Source: Marinomonas sp. SBI8L (lineage in GTDB: Bacteria > Pseudomonadota > Gammaproteobacteria > Pseudomonadales > Marinomonadaceae). Taken from it: DNA of 64,000 bases. Position 1 is the stretch's first letter. Each line of letters opens with the position of its first letter. This document shows, one piece after another, positions 46,054-54,871 of this stretch. Under the pieces are notes generated by a model, which was not told the DNA's origin, did not search any database, and was given only the letters and a program-made list of their open reading frames with translations. The DNA is taken from contig NZ_JSEO01000008.1 of assembly GCF_001624705.1 (NCBI RefSeq), positions 124,001 through 188,000 on the forward strand, read 5' to 3'. The position numbers and the translations under genes are program-made.

Positions 46054-46614
46054 TTATTTGATTCGAGTAAAACACTCTAAAATATGGTCGTTCACCATGC
46101 CGGTTGCTTGCATAAAAGCATAGCAGGTTGTTGGGCCAAAGAACTTAAAGCCTCTTTTTTTCAAGTCCTTAGCTATGGTGTGTGAGAGCTCAGTACTGGC
46201 TGGTACTTGGCTAATATCTTCCGGTTTATTATCTATGACTTTATGATCACTAAAGGCCCAGAAATAAGTGCTGAAGCTGCCATGCTCTTTGATAATCTCT
46301 TGAAACTGCTTTGCATTATTTATGGTGGCTTGTATCTTTCCTTTATGGCGAACAATTTCTGGATTAAGTAATAAGGCCTCTTGTTCGGTGTCAGTTATAT
46401 TTGCCACTTTATCGATATCAAATTGATGGAAGGCTTTACGGTAGCCTTCACGCTTATTAAGTATAGTGATCCAGCTTAATCCAGCTTGCGCACTTTCCAA
46501 TACTAGGTACTCAAAAAGTGTTTGGTCATCATAAATAGGTTTGCCCCAATCTTTATCGTGATAATCCATATAGGAATCAGAAGCAAGGCACCAAGAGCAG
46601 CGTAAAAGTGACAT
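46054..46614 (-). CDS. tag: DNA-3-methyladenine glycosylase I
   Basis: A protein of 186 residues. The Tag signature is clear: RCSWCLASDSYMDYHDKDWG with the zinc-site Cys and His, LFEYLVLESAQAGLSWITIL, and the end GFKFFGPTTCYAFMQATGMV with NDHILECF. It removes 3-methyladenine from DNA. It lies upstream of pseB on the same strand but is probably unrelated to it. Confidence 0.96.
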   Translation of the reverse strand: MSLLRCSWCLASDSYMDYHDKDWGKPIYDDQTLFEYLVLESAQAGLSWITILNKREGYRKAFHQFDIDKVANITDTEQEALLLNPEIVRHKGKIQATINNAKQFQEIIKEHGSFSTYFWAFSDHKVIDNKPEDISQVPASTELSHTIAKDLKKRGFKFFGPTTCYAFMQATGMVNDHILECFTRIK

Positions 46615-46726
46615 AATAAAAGGCCTGATAACGTATAAAAAAGTCTAGTTTGCCTGACTTTTAAGGTGAGTTACATTTAATTGCGGCAGTCGTTGTAAAT
46701 TTTACTAAGGTCACAAGAAGCCTAAC

Positions 46727-47611
46727 ATGAATATTTCCAGTAATTTACTTGCTTTAGGGCAGGTATGGTTTTTTAACTTATTATTAATTCCACTCTTATT
46801 TTTGATGATTAAGCGGCTTGATTGGAAGACCTTGATTAATGATAAGGTGCTACAGCATAGGTTTTTTGCGGCAACCTTAGTCCTGCTTATTATCTGGCAG
46901 GTGAATATCAGTATTAGTTTAGATGTTGCGATTCACTTTTTGGGTATTACTACTTTATGTCTAATGTTCGGTTGGAGCTTAGCTTTACTCGGATCACTAA
47001 TTGCACAAGCGGGGTTTTTAATACTTGGCCAAGGGCAATGGGAGAGTTTTGCCCTTAACTACTTTATCAATGCCGTCATCCCTGTTGCTTTTACTTGGCA
47101 ACTCCATCTCTGGATTGAATCAAAGAAGCCTCAAAACCCTTTTGTTTTCATCATGGGCGCTGGCTTTTTAAGTTGTTTGCTCTCCTCTATTTTAGTCGCC
47201 ACGTTAGCTGGTGTTATGCTGTTTCTAGGTGGGCAATTTAAGTTTAACCTTGGCGTTTTAGATTACATCAGCTATTTGCCACTATTTATTTTCCCAGAAG
47301 CGGTTGTGAATGGCATGTTCATCTCTGGGTTTAGTATATTGCACCCACATTGGATGCAGGCATTTAATGATGAGCGCTATTTCCAAAAGCCAGCACCGAG
47401 CCAGAAGGTTGAGCAAGATAAGGTGCCAGATGCATTAAATTTAGATGCACAAGAAATGCAAATGGATAGAGAAGATAAGGAAGAGCCTGAATCGTTAGAT
47501 ACAGAAAATTTTGATAAATATCGACCACCAGAAGGCTGGCGTAACAAAGCTTTAGATAACAAAGATAATGATAACTCACTGAATGAAAAGGATAATAAAA
47601 AGCATGACTAA
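46727..47611 (+). CDS. CbiM-like energy-coupling-factor membrane protein
   Basis: A protein of 294 residues with six or so hydrophobic segments in the first 215 residues, then a charged tail rich in Asp/Lys/Asn. The pattern HFLGITTLCLMFGWSLALLG and FPEAVVNGMFISGF suggests the CbiM/ECF permease family, which takes up metal ions or vitamins. No ATPase partner is nearby, so the transport role is uncertain. Its end overlaps nudF by 8 nt. Confidence 0.65.
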   Translation: MNISSNLLALGQVWFFNLLLIPLLFLMIKRLDWKTLINDKVLQHRFFAATLVLLIIWQVNISISLDVAIHFLGITTLCLMFGWSLALLGSLIAQAGFLILGQGQWESFALNYFINAVIPVAFTWQLHLWIESKKPQNPFVFIMGAGFLSCLLSSILVATLAGVMLFLGGQFKFNLGVLDYISYLPLFIFPEAVVNGMFISGFSILHPHWMQAFNDERYFQKPAPSQKVEQDKVPDALNLDAQEMQMDREDKEEPESLDTENFDKYRPPEGWRNKALDNKDNDNSLNEKDNKKHD

Positions 47612-48218
47612 GTTTACCCAGAAGGATGTTGAGGTTCAAAAAGAAGAAATTCTTTATGAAGGCTTCTTTACCATGAAAAAAGTCACGCTTAAACACAGAT
47701 TGTTTGATGGTGGGTGGAGTAAAGAAATAAGCCGAGAAATGTTGGTGCGTGATGATGCTGTCTGTGTCCTTTTATACGACCCAGTCGCTGATAAAGTGCT
47801 TCTTATTGAGCAATTTAGACCTTGTGCCGTGAAACATGAAAGCCCTTGGTTGCTGGAGTTAGTTGCGGGTATGGTTGAAGAAGGCGAACAGGATGAGGAG
47901 GTTGCTAGACGTGAATCACTTGAAGAAGCGGGAGTCGAAGTAAAGCGTTTAGAATACATGTTTAAATTTGTGCCTTCTCCCGGTGGACTGGTGGAATATT
48001 TGCGAATGTATGCGGGTGAGTTTGATGCCAGCAAGGTTGATGTTAAGCGCAGCTTTGGCTTACCAGAAGAAGGAGAAGACATACGTTTGCACTTAATGTT
48101 GGCGGAAAATGCCATTGATTTATTGAAAACGGATATAGACAATGCAAGTACTATAATGGGACTGCAATGGTTAGCGTTAAATCGAGCTGAATTAAGGCAA
48201 AAATGGACTCAAAATTAA
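47604..48218 (+). CDS. nudF: ADP-ribose pyrophosphatase (Nudix)
   Basis: A protein of 204 residues. ATG 47604 is preferred because AAGGAT lies about 10 nt before it; ATG 47583 has no visible site. The Nudix box is GMVEEGEQDEEVARRESLEE followed by AGV, and the ADP-ribose-type PSPGGLVEYLRMYAGEF region follows. It hydrolyses ADP-ribose. It heads the nudF...yqiB-yqiA-parE neighbourhood common in gammaproteobacteria. Confidence 0.92.
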   Translation: MTKFTQKDVEVQKEEILYEGFFTMKKVTLKHRLFDGGWSKEISREMLVRDDAVCVLLYDPVADKVLLIEQFRPCAVKHESPWLLELVAGMVEEGEQDEEVARRESLEEAGVEVKRLEYMFKFVPSPGGLVEYLRMYAGEFDASKVDVKRSFGLPEEGEDIRLHLMLAENAIDLLKTDIDNASTIMGLQWLALNRAELRQKWTQN

Positions 48219-48280
48219 GTCTTTCATGACGACCTTGTACCCATAGAATCAAGTTATGAAATAGTGGGTGAACAAGTTTA

Positions 48281-49240
48281 ATGTTAAAAGCTTTAATGCA
48301 AGTCATCGCGCCCTTTAGACCTTTATTGGGCGTTTTATCTTTCTTATATATTTGTCTCGTTACTTTAGGGTTAGCCTCGCTATTACACATAGCGGCACTT
48401 TATTATTTTTTATGGCGACCTCAAGACGAACAAAGGTCTCAAAATATTTATCATCAGTTATATGAAACTTGGTTTGCCGCTATAAACTTTTGGTTACGCA
48501 AAGTATTAGGTGTCAATTGGGCATTAGATAAAGAGCAAAAAAAGCAGGCTGATACTTGGCAATTTGTTATTGCAAACCATCAATCTTGGGTCGATATCTT
48601 TGTTGTTTTCGCTCAAATACAAGGGCGAATGCCTCTCCCAAAAGTTTTTATGAAACATAACCTTATCTGGATTCCTCTGGTAGGTACTGCGACATATTTA
48701 ATGGGTTTTCCATTTATGCGTCGCTACAGTAAAGCTTTTCTTGCTAAACACCCTCATTTGAAAGGAAAGGATATAGAGACCACACGTCGATCATGCCGAC
48801 GTTTTATGCAAGCTCCCAATACAGTGCTAAGCTTTGTGGAAGGAACGCGCTGGAGTCAGATGAAACATGACCAGCAAGACTCTACTTATCAATATCTATT
48901 AAAACCCAAAACGGGTGGTGTTGCGTTTGTATTGCAAGCCATGCCTGACAAGTTTCAAGCCATTGTGGATATGAGTGTTATTTATCCACAAGAAAATATT
49001 TCATTTTGGGATTTGCTCTGTGGGCGTTTAAAATCTGCTAAGGTAGTTGTACGAAATATTCCGTTTCCAGATAAAGTGCTAAGCTCGACAGATTTTCAAC
49101 CTGCTGGAATACATAGGTTGGAGTTTAATGATTGTTTTAATCAATTTTGGGCTGAAAAAGATAAGCGTATAGGGCACTATAAAGCGGCTTTAGAGCAAGA
49201 GGCAAATATGCCAAAACAAGGTGCAATCAAAAGTAGTTAG
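48281..49240 (+). CDS. 1-acyl-glycerol-phosphate acyltransferase family protein (YihG-like)
   Basis: A protein of 319 residues with an N-terminal membrane segment (about 15-45). Acyltransferase blocks are present: VIANHQSWVDIFVVF (HX4D), GFPFMRRYSKAF, LSFVEGTRW, and IVDMSVIYP. This layout is that of YihG/YihG-like phospholipid acyltransferases. It occupies the place where cpdA usually lies between nudF and yqiA. Confidence 0.85.
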   Translation: MLKALMQVIAPFRPLLGVLSFLYICLVTLGLASLLHIAALYYFLWRPQDEQRSQNIYHQLYETWFAAINFWLRKVLGVNWALDKEQKKQADTWQFVIANHQSWVDIFVVFAQIQGRMPLPKVFMKHNLIWIPLVGTATYLMGFPFMRRYSKAFLAKHPHLKGKDIETTRRSCRRFMQAPNTVLSFVEGTRWSQMKHDQQDSTYQYLLKPKTGGVAFVLQAMPDKFQAIVDMSVIYPQENISFWDLLCGRLKSAKVVVRNIPFPDKVLSSTDFQPAGIHRLEFNDCFNQFWAEKDKRIGHYKAALEQEANMPKQGAIKSS

Positions 49241-49243
49241 AAT

Positions 49244-49702
49244 ATGATTAAAGATGCTTATATCCCCGACTTAAACAGCTTACAAATGCTTGGCGAACTT
49301 AATTATCGTCGCATTGCGCGTATTATGCGCAGTAAAGAAGCTGAAGCCGAGTGGCATTTTTTGATTCACAGTATAGGTGGACAAGAAAGCCGCCTCAGCC
49401 TTGTTTTAACCCAAGAAAGCCAATATACCAGCCAGTTTAAGTTGACCTTTGGCCAGCAAAAGCGAACAGATTTGTTGTTTGACCATGGTGTAAATATGAC
49501 TGTTCGCTTATATCATGATGTTAAAATTGCTGAAATTACCGATGGCCATAGGCAGTACCAAGGGGCTTACCCTTATCCGAATGATGCCATGTTGCATAAA
49601 GACGAAAAAATGCGATTGAATCAACAGCTCGCAGACCTTCTAGAACTGTGTTTAAAACATGGCTATCGACTTAACCAAGATGATCTCGTGGCATTTGCCT
49701 GA
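49244..49702 (+). CDS. DUF1249 family protein (YqiB-like)
   Basis: A protein of 152 residues. It matches the YqiB pattern: DLNSLQMLGELNYRRIARIM near the start, ending LLELCLKHGYRLNQDD. Its function is not known. It follows the acyltransferase after 3 nt and precedes yqiA, the conserved order. Confidence 0.85.
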   Translation: MIKDAYIPDLNSLQMLGELNYRRIARIMRSKEAEAEWHFLIHSIGGQESRLSLVLTQESQYTSQFKLTFGQQKRTDLLFDHGVNMTVRLYHDVKIAEITDGHRQYQGAYPYPNDAMLHKDEKMRLNQQLADLLELCLKHGYRLNQDDLVAFA

Positions 49703-49759
49703 TAGGTTAAAAAGCTTACCCATTATTTTATTCCCTTCTATTTATTCGAGTAATTCTAG

Positions 49760-50332
49760 ATGCCTTGTTTGATATACCTTCATGGTTTTAATAGTTCTGA
49801 GAATGCCAAAAAAGCGAGTTTATTAAAGCAGCACTGCGCAGAGATAGGTTTGTCCGACTCACTTATTGTGCCTAGGTTAGACTGGGAACCCACTAAAGCC
49901 ATTGACGCTTTAGAGGCTTTGATAGAGGCAAATTTAGATCGAGGAGTGTGTTTATTTGGCAGTTCACTCGGTGGCTTTTATGGTACTTATCTCGCGCATA
50001 AATACGGTGTTAAATGTGTCGTGTTAAACCCTGCTGTGGGTGCACCTTTATTACTTCAACGCCACTTAGGCCCGCAAAAGAATTATCACACTGAGGAAGA
50101 GTATGTCCTCACACAAGAGCATATAAAACAGTTGCAGAAGTTTGATGTGCCTTTAACCAAACCTAATTTGTTTTGGTTAATGTTACAGAAAGGAGATGAA
50201 ACCTTAGATTATCGCCATGCTTTGAATTATTACCAAGGGGTTGATACTAGCTTGGAAGAGGGTGGTGATCATGGCTTTGTAGGCTTTGAACGTTATCTGG
50301 ACCAGGTACTTCGTTTTGCTAATCTCGTTTAG
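49760..50332 (+). CDS. yqiA: YqiA-type alpha/beta-hydrolase esterase
   Basis: A protein of 190 residues of the UPF0227/YqiA family: LIYLHGFNSSENAKKA, nucleophile Ser in CLFGSSLGGFYGTYLA, an Asp in QKGDETLDYRHAL, and the His in GGDHGFVGFE. It is an esterase of unknown natural substrate. It is upstream of parE. Confidence 0.9.
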   Translation: MPCLIYLHGFNSSENAKKASLLKQHCAEIGLSDSLIVPRLDWEPTKAIDALEALIEANLDRGVCLFGSSLGGFYGTYLAHKYGVKCVVLNPAVGAPLLLQRHLGPQKNYHTEEEYVLTQEHIKQLQKFDVPLTKPNLFWLMLQKGDETLDYRHALNYYQGVDTSLEEGGDHGFVGFERYLDQVLRFANLV

Positions 50333-50541
50333 AGAAGCAAAGAATAAGCCCTCTACTTCATCATGTTGATAAAAGTATTTAGACTAATTCTATTTCAATT
50401 CTAGTTTTTTATCGACTGTAAACTCATGCAGGGCAGTGTTAGACTGATGCCCAATAATGTTTAGTAATCCACTTACCTTCTTGTCTTACCAGCACAAAAA
50501 GCGGATGAAGAATACAATCTAATACAGAAGTTGGAAAAAGA

Positions 50542-52440
50542 ATGTCTGCCAATCAATATAATGCGGATTCTATTGAAGTCCTAAGTGGCTTAGAGCCAGT
50601 ACAAAAACGTCCTGGTATGTATACGGATACCGCCCGACCTAACCATCTTGCCCAAGAAGTTATTGATAACTCAGTCGATGAGGCATTAGCAAAGCATGCT
50701 GATAGGGTTGAAGTGACTCTACATAAAGATGGTACATTAAGTGTTGAAGATAATGGCCGTGGTATGCCTGTCGATATTCACCCTGAAGAAGGTGTATCAG
50801 GCGTAGAGCTTATCTTAACTAAGCTACATGCGGGTGGTAAGTTCTCCGGTGATAACTATCAGTTCTCTGGTGGCTTGCACGGTGTTGGTGTGTCTGTCGT
50901 AAATGCCTTGTCTACACAGCTTGATGTTTGGGTAAAACGAAATGGCATCCAATACCATATTGCCTTTGCTGATGGTTTAAAAACACAAGATCTGACCGAA
51001 ATCGGTACCTGTGGTAAAAAGAATACGGGTACAAAAGTTAGCTTTAAAGCTGACCCTAAGTACTTTGACTCTGCAAAATTCTCTGTCTCTAGGCTTAAGC
51101 ACCTCTTAAAAGCGAAAGCTGTTCTATGCTCTGGCTTGCATATGATCTTTATTAACGAGTCAGGCTCAGAAGTCGAAAAGGAAGAGTGGTTCTTCCAAGA
51201 TGGTTTAAAAGATTACCTTGCTCAAGCAAATGCTGGCTTTGAATTACTGCCTGAAACTCCGTTCGTTGGTGGTGTCACCGAAATAACTCAAGGGGTTGAT
51301 TGGGCCGTTCAGTGGTTGCCAGAAGGCGGTGAGTTAGTCACAGAAAGTTATGTGAACTTGATTCCTACAGCTCAAGGCGGTACCCATGTAAACGGGCTAA
51401 GAACAGGCCTTCTTGAAGCTATAAAAGAGTTTTGTGACTTCAGAAACCTGTTACCAAGAGGGGTTAAACTAACGGCTGAAGATGTTTGGGAAAGATGCAG
51501 CTATGTACTGTCTGCTAAGCTGCAAGAACCGCAATTCTCGGGGCAAACCAAAGAGCGTTTATCTTCTCGTCAAATTGTGGCCTTTATCTCTGCTACAGTA
51601 AAAGATGCATTTAGCTTATGGCTAAATAAGCATGTTGAAGATGGGCAAAAAATTGCTGATATCGTTATTTCTAGTGCGCAAAAACGTATGCGAGCTAGTA
51701 AGAAAGTCGTGCGTAAAAAGATTACGCAAGGACCTGCTTTACCCGGAAAACTGGCAGATTGTGCTGGACAAGATACCGCACGAAGTGAGCTTTTCTTGGT
51801 GGAGGGTGATTCGGCTGGTGGATCAGCTAAGCAAGCCAGAGATAAAGAGTTCCAAGCGATCATGCCCTTAAGAGGTAAGATCTTGAACTCATGGGAAGTG
51901 GATTCGTCTGAGGTACTTGCTTCACAAGAAATTCATGACATTTCTGTCGCGCTAGGGGTTGACCCAGCTGATGATAACTTGTCTCAGCTTAGATATGGCA
52001 AAGTCTGCATTCTCGCGGATGCTGACTCGGATGGACTCCATATTGCGACCTTATTGTGTGCCTTGTTTGTGCGTCATTTCCCTGCATTGGTTAAAGCTGG
52101 CCATATATTTGTTGCTATGCCTCCTCTGTATCGTATTGATGTGGCAAAAGAAGTGCATTACGCCCTAGATGATGAAGAAAAAGACATCATCTTGCATAAG
52201 CTTGCAGCAGAGCATAAGCGTTCTACGCCAAACGTTCAGCGATTCAAAGGACTTGGTGAGATGAACCCATCTCAATTAAGAGAAACTACCATGGCGCCAG
52301 ATACTAGACGTTTGATTCAGTTGACCATGGAAGATGTGGAAACAACGGGTGAAGCTTTAGATCGTCTTTTATCTAAAAAACGTTCAGGGGACCGTAAAAT
52401 TTGGCTAGAAACCTATGGTAACCTTGCTACCATTGACTAG
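50542..52440 (+). CDS. parE: DNA topoisomerase IV subunit B
   Basis: A protein of 632 residues, the usual ParE length. GHKL ATPase motifs: LEPVQKRPGMYTDTARPNHL, EVIDNSVDEALA, GGLHGVGVSVVNALS. The TOPRIM part has LFLVEGDSAGGSAKQARD and CILADADSDGLHIATLL, and the end has QRFKGLGEMNPSQLRETTM. With ParC (not in the window) it decatenates daughter chromosomes. Confidence 0.97.
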   Translation: MSANQYNADSIEVLSGLEPVQKRPGMYTDTARPNHLAQEVIDNSVDEALAKHADRVEVTLHKDGTLSVEDNGRGMPVDIHPEEGVSGVELILTKLHAGGKFSGDNYQFSGGLHGVGVSVVNALSTQLDVWVKRNGIQYHIAFADGLKTQDLTEIGTCGKKNTGTKVSFKADPKYFDSAKFSVSRLKHLLKAKAVLCSGLHMIFINESGSEVEKEEWFFQDGLKDYLAQANAGFELLPETPFVGGVTEITQGVDWAVQWLPEGGELVTESYVNLIPTAQGGTHVNGLRTGLLEAIKEFCDFRNLLPRGVKLTAEDVWERCSYVLSAKLQEPQFSGQTKERLSSRQIVAFISATVKDAFSLWLNKHVEDGQKIADIVISSAQKRMRASKKVVRKKITQGPALPGKLADCAGQDTARSELFLVEGDSAGGSAKQARDKEFQAIMPLRGKILNSWEVDSSEVLASQEIHDISVALGVDPADDNLSQLRYGKVCILADADSDGLHIATLLCALFVRHFPALVKAGHIFVAMPPLYRIDVAKEVHYALDDEEKDIILHKLAAEHKRSTPNVQRFKGLGEMNPSQLRETTMAPDTRRLIQLTMEDVETTGEALDRLLSKKRSGDRKIWLETYGNLATID

Positions 52441-52466
52441 CGTGTTAATTTCATTCTTAGGTTTAG

Positions 52467-52736
52467 TTAAGGAACCTACGATTAAGCTACCTCTTCTCAG
52501 TCTTATCAGAAAAAGTGACAAACAAGGCGTCACTTGATGCAATGTAGGTACCTTTCGAGAAGGGACAACACAGAGTGTCATTTTTTCTGAAAGACCCGAA
52601 GGGCGTGGTCTAAAAGACCTATATTTAAGCTGAGAGCCTTATCAATAGAGCAACTATTAAGTTGTGGCCCTCGCCATAAACCTAGGTGCTTTTATCTACA
52701 CGCTGAGGCGGGAGGGCTTATTCGCAGGTTCCTTAA
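52467..52736. repeat. 270-bp imperfect palindrome after parE (structured RNA or MITE candidate)
   Basis: TTAAGGAACCT (52467-52477) is the exact reverse complement of 52726-52736. Pairing continues inward with few breaks: CGA/TCG, TAAGC (52483-52487) with GCTTA (52716-52720), CCTC with GAGG, and CTCAG (52496-52500) with CTGAG (52703-52707). Inside are further hairpins: AGTGAC/GTCACT near 52515-52535, GGTC-TAAAA-GACC near 52616-52628, and CAACT-ATTA-AGTTG near 52662-52675. No open reading frame of note lies within. A second copy is not seen in this window, and no clear target-site duplication flanks it. Confidence 0.75.
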
Positions 52737-52851
52737 TACTGTCCATTTGTGAAGTATTGACTGAACCTAGTGATATTCCTTTTGTCCTAATCTATATATT
52801 CATTTCAATGGCATAAAGTGCCGCTAAGACTTACATATCATAGGTGTTTTT
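52737..52851. other. Spacer before the HD-GYP gene
   Basis: About 115 bp with no gene. It presumably carries the HD-GYP promoter, but no strong consensus site is visible. Confidence 0.4.
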
Positions 52852-53787
52852 ATGAGTTTACTGAGGAAGGTAAATCAATGGGTCTCTGGTTCTGCAGATA
52901 ATTCGATTGATAATATAAGCGACTCTCATTTCACCAGCTTATTATCCAGTTTAATGACCATGGCTTGGTTTGTAGAGGCAAGAGACCCTTATACGGGTGG
53001 GCATTTGTGGCGTGTGTCTAAATTCTCTGAGTTGGTTGCTCTCAAAGCTGGCTTATCAAAAGATGATGCTGCGCGCATTAGTCTAGGTGGCTTTTTACAT
53101 GACTTAGGTAAAGTGGGTATTCCTGATGCTATTTTGCGTAAGACAGATAAATTAACGGATGCTGAGTACGAGATTATCAAAACCCACCCTAATATCGGCT
53201 TTCGTATGTTATCTGGACACCCGTTAGCTGATTTAGTTAAAGATGCAGTCTTATTACATCATGAAAGGCCCGACGGCCGTGGTTATCCACAAGGTCTAAG
53301 CGCAGAAGACATTAGTGATATGGCCAAGGTTGTAGGTTTATGTGATGCTTTTGATGCAATGACAAGCTCTCGCCCTTATCGTGCTGGTATGCCACAAGAA
53401 AAAGCACTTTCCATTATTGCTGCTAATAAAGGAACACAGTTTGATGCAGGTTTTGCTGATGCCATCATAGCTTTAGGTGAGGCTGGTGAACTGGCTCATA
53501 TAATAGGTCATAGTGATGAAGGCATACCGCTTCAATCTTGTCCTGCTTGTGGTCCAACCATAGTGGTCCAAAGAGAAAGTCAAACGGGGGATCATTTACA
53601 TTGCCCAAGTTGTACAGGCAGTTTTGCACTTGAGAAAGAGGCTAATGAATTCCATATAACACGGCTTAATCAGGCTGCGAGTGCAAAAGACTTGGAACCT
53701 AAATTGGATACAGGGCTAATTAATCGTCAGCTTGATCATGCCATTACAGGCTTGAGTCAACAAACGATTGTTAAGCATCTTACTTAG
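52852..53787 (+). CDS. HD-GYP cyclic-di-GMP phosphodiesterase with C-terminal Cys-rich tail
   Basis: A protein of 311 residues. A complete HD-GYP domain (about 30-215): TGGHLWRVSKFSELVA, GGFLHDLGKVGIPDAILRK, IIKTHPNIGFRML, LLHHERPDGRGYPQGL, LCDAFDAMTSSRPYRAGM. All HD-GYP metal ligands are present, in contrast to the protein at 31607. After the domain a CPACG...CPSC zinc-ribbon-like pair appears (about 227-265). It probably lowers cyclic-di-GMP. It converges on the rhombosortase gene with a 4-nt gap. Confidence 0.92.
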   Translation: MSLLRKVNQWVSGSADNSIDNISDSHFTSLLSSLMTMAWFVEARDPYTGGHLWRVSKFSELVALKAGLSKDDAARISLGGFLHDLGKVGIPDAILRKTDKLTDAEYEIIKTHPNIGFRMLSGHPLADLVKDAVLLHHERPDGRGYPQGLSAEDISDMAKVVGLCDAFDAMTSSRPYRAGMPQEKALSIIAANKGTQFDAGFADAIIALGEAGELAHIIGHSDEGIPLQSCPACGPTIVVQRESQTGDHLHCPSCTGSFALEKEANEFHITRLNQAASAKDLEPKLDTGLINRQLDHAITGLSQQTIVKHLT

Positions 53788-53791
53788 TTGG

Positions 53792-54439
53792 CTAGGGTTT
53801 GGAAAAGCTTGGTATCTTGGTATCAGGCTTAGGTCGTGCGCGTTTATCAAGATATAAGCAGAGAAGCGCCGCAGGAATACCGCTTAACACACCGATTAAA
53901 TGAACATTCTTAGCGATAATTATGCCTTGGTCAGCAACGAAGTGAGTAGTCTCAAACCAAGGTTGTAGTTGTAGCATTAAAACTAAAATCACCAGATTAC
54001 AGATCAGTCTATTTGAGCGCCAATAACGAATTGAGCCAAATGCAAAAAGACCATAAAGAATGCCAGAGAAGCCCGCATAAGTATTTAGTTTATAACAAGT
54101 AATTAAATAGCTATCTATCACAGCAAGTATAAAAATGAGACTAAATACTTGCTCGTAAAATGACCTACGCGATTTCATATCATCCATGAATAACCAAGAG
54201 TAAATGATTAAACCAGACATATTCATGATCAGATGGTTAATGTTCCAATGGGTGAAGTGAGCAGTGACATAACGCCAAACATCTTGTTGCCAATCACAGG
54301 TAGTCAGCCATAAATTAGTCCAAGACTCGCTGTAAGGGGCAAAGAAAATCATCAAGATGAATATACTGAGAAAAAAACCTTTTAAGGGTCGGCTCAATAC
54401 ATTAGGTGTATCTGTCTTAATTAATTGAAGTATTTGCAT
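53792..54439 (-). CDS. rrtA: Rhombosortase-like rhomboid family protease
   Basis: A protein of 215 residues with about six membrane segments. The pattern VWRYVTAHFTHWNINHLIMN, the serine in YAGFSGILYGL, and a C-terminal His (KNVHLIGVLSGIPAAL) match rhombosortases, which cut GlyGly-CTERM proteins. No GlyGly-CTERM substrate is seen in the window. A 22-bp palindrome (54464-54485) lies just upstream. Confidence 0.82.
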   Translation of the reverse strand: MQILQLIKTDTPNVLSRPLKGFFLSIFILMIFFAPYSESWTNLWLTTCDWQQDVWRYVTAHFTHWNINHLIMNMSGLIIYSWLFMDDMKSRRSFYEQVFSLIFILAVIDSYLITCYKLNTYAGFSGILYGLFAFGSIRYWRSNRLICNLVILVLMLQLQPWFETTHFVADQGIIIAKNVHLIGVLSGIPAALLCLYLDKRARPKPDTKIPSFSKP

Positions 54440-54463
54440 AATGGTGCCACTGGCTACTCAATG

Positions 54464-54485
54464 GTCCATGAGATATATCATGGAC
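54464..54485. promoter_or_regulatory. Perfect inverted repeat upstream of rrtA
   Basis: GTCCATGA, GATATA, TCATGGAC: 8-bp perfect arms around a 6-bp spacer, 25 bp before the rrtA start. The size fits a dimeric regulator's operator. Confidence 0.5.
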
Positions 54486-54871
54486 ACTTACACAATATTA
54501 CATTAAAACAGCTGTTTTATGGCTATTTTTTGTAAAAAAAATGTCTATATCTTAATAAAATTGTCTAAAAAGTATTTTAAATGCTTTTCTATCTCATCGA
54601 TTTAACAAGATATTTTTCAAATATACTGATTTATGTAATTAATTTTCAAACAGTGGTTAGTTTAATTGATGCTTACATCTCTTTGTCTTTTTAGAGGCAT
54701 AAACCTAATTCGTTTGCTTTGTCCTGATATTGTTATAAAGACGTTAAATAAGACTAAATTTTCGTTAGAAAATGAAATGCTAAAGCAAGATGAGAGTTTT
54801 CACGTTAAAATAAAGGTATAGCTTTGTTTTAAATGTAGGTTTTTATGTTGTGTGCCTACTAAGGAATCATT
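54486..54871. other. AT-rich intergenic region between rrtA and the UPF0149 gene
   Basis: A divergent gap of about 390 bp with no gene. It is strongly AT-rich, with T and A tracts that could include promoters for both sides. I see no RNA gene in it. Confidence 0.5.

Noticed and set aside
46614-46727. A cobalamin-type riboswitch before the CbiM-like gene
   Set aside because: The gap is only about 110 bp and lacks the B12-box pattern.
52441-52851. The palindrome considered as tmRNA, RNase P RNA, 6S RNA or a riboswitch
   Set aside because: The key sequence motifs of those classes are not present, and no metabolic gene of a known riboswitch class follows.
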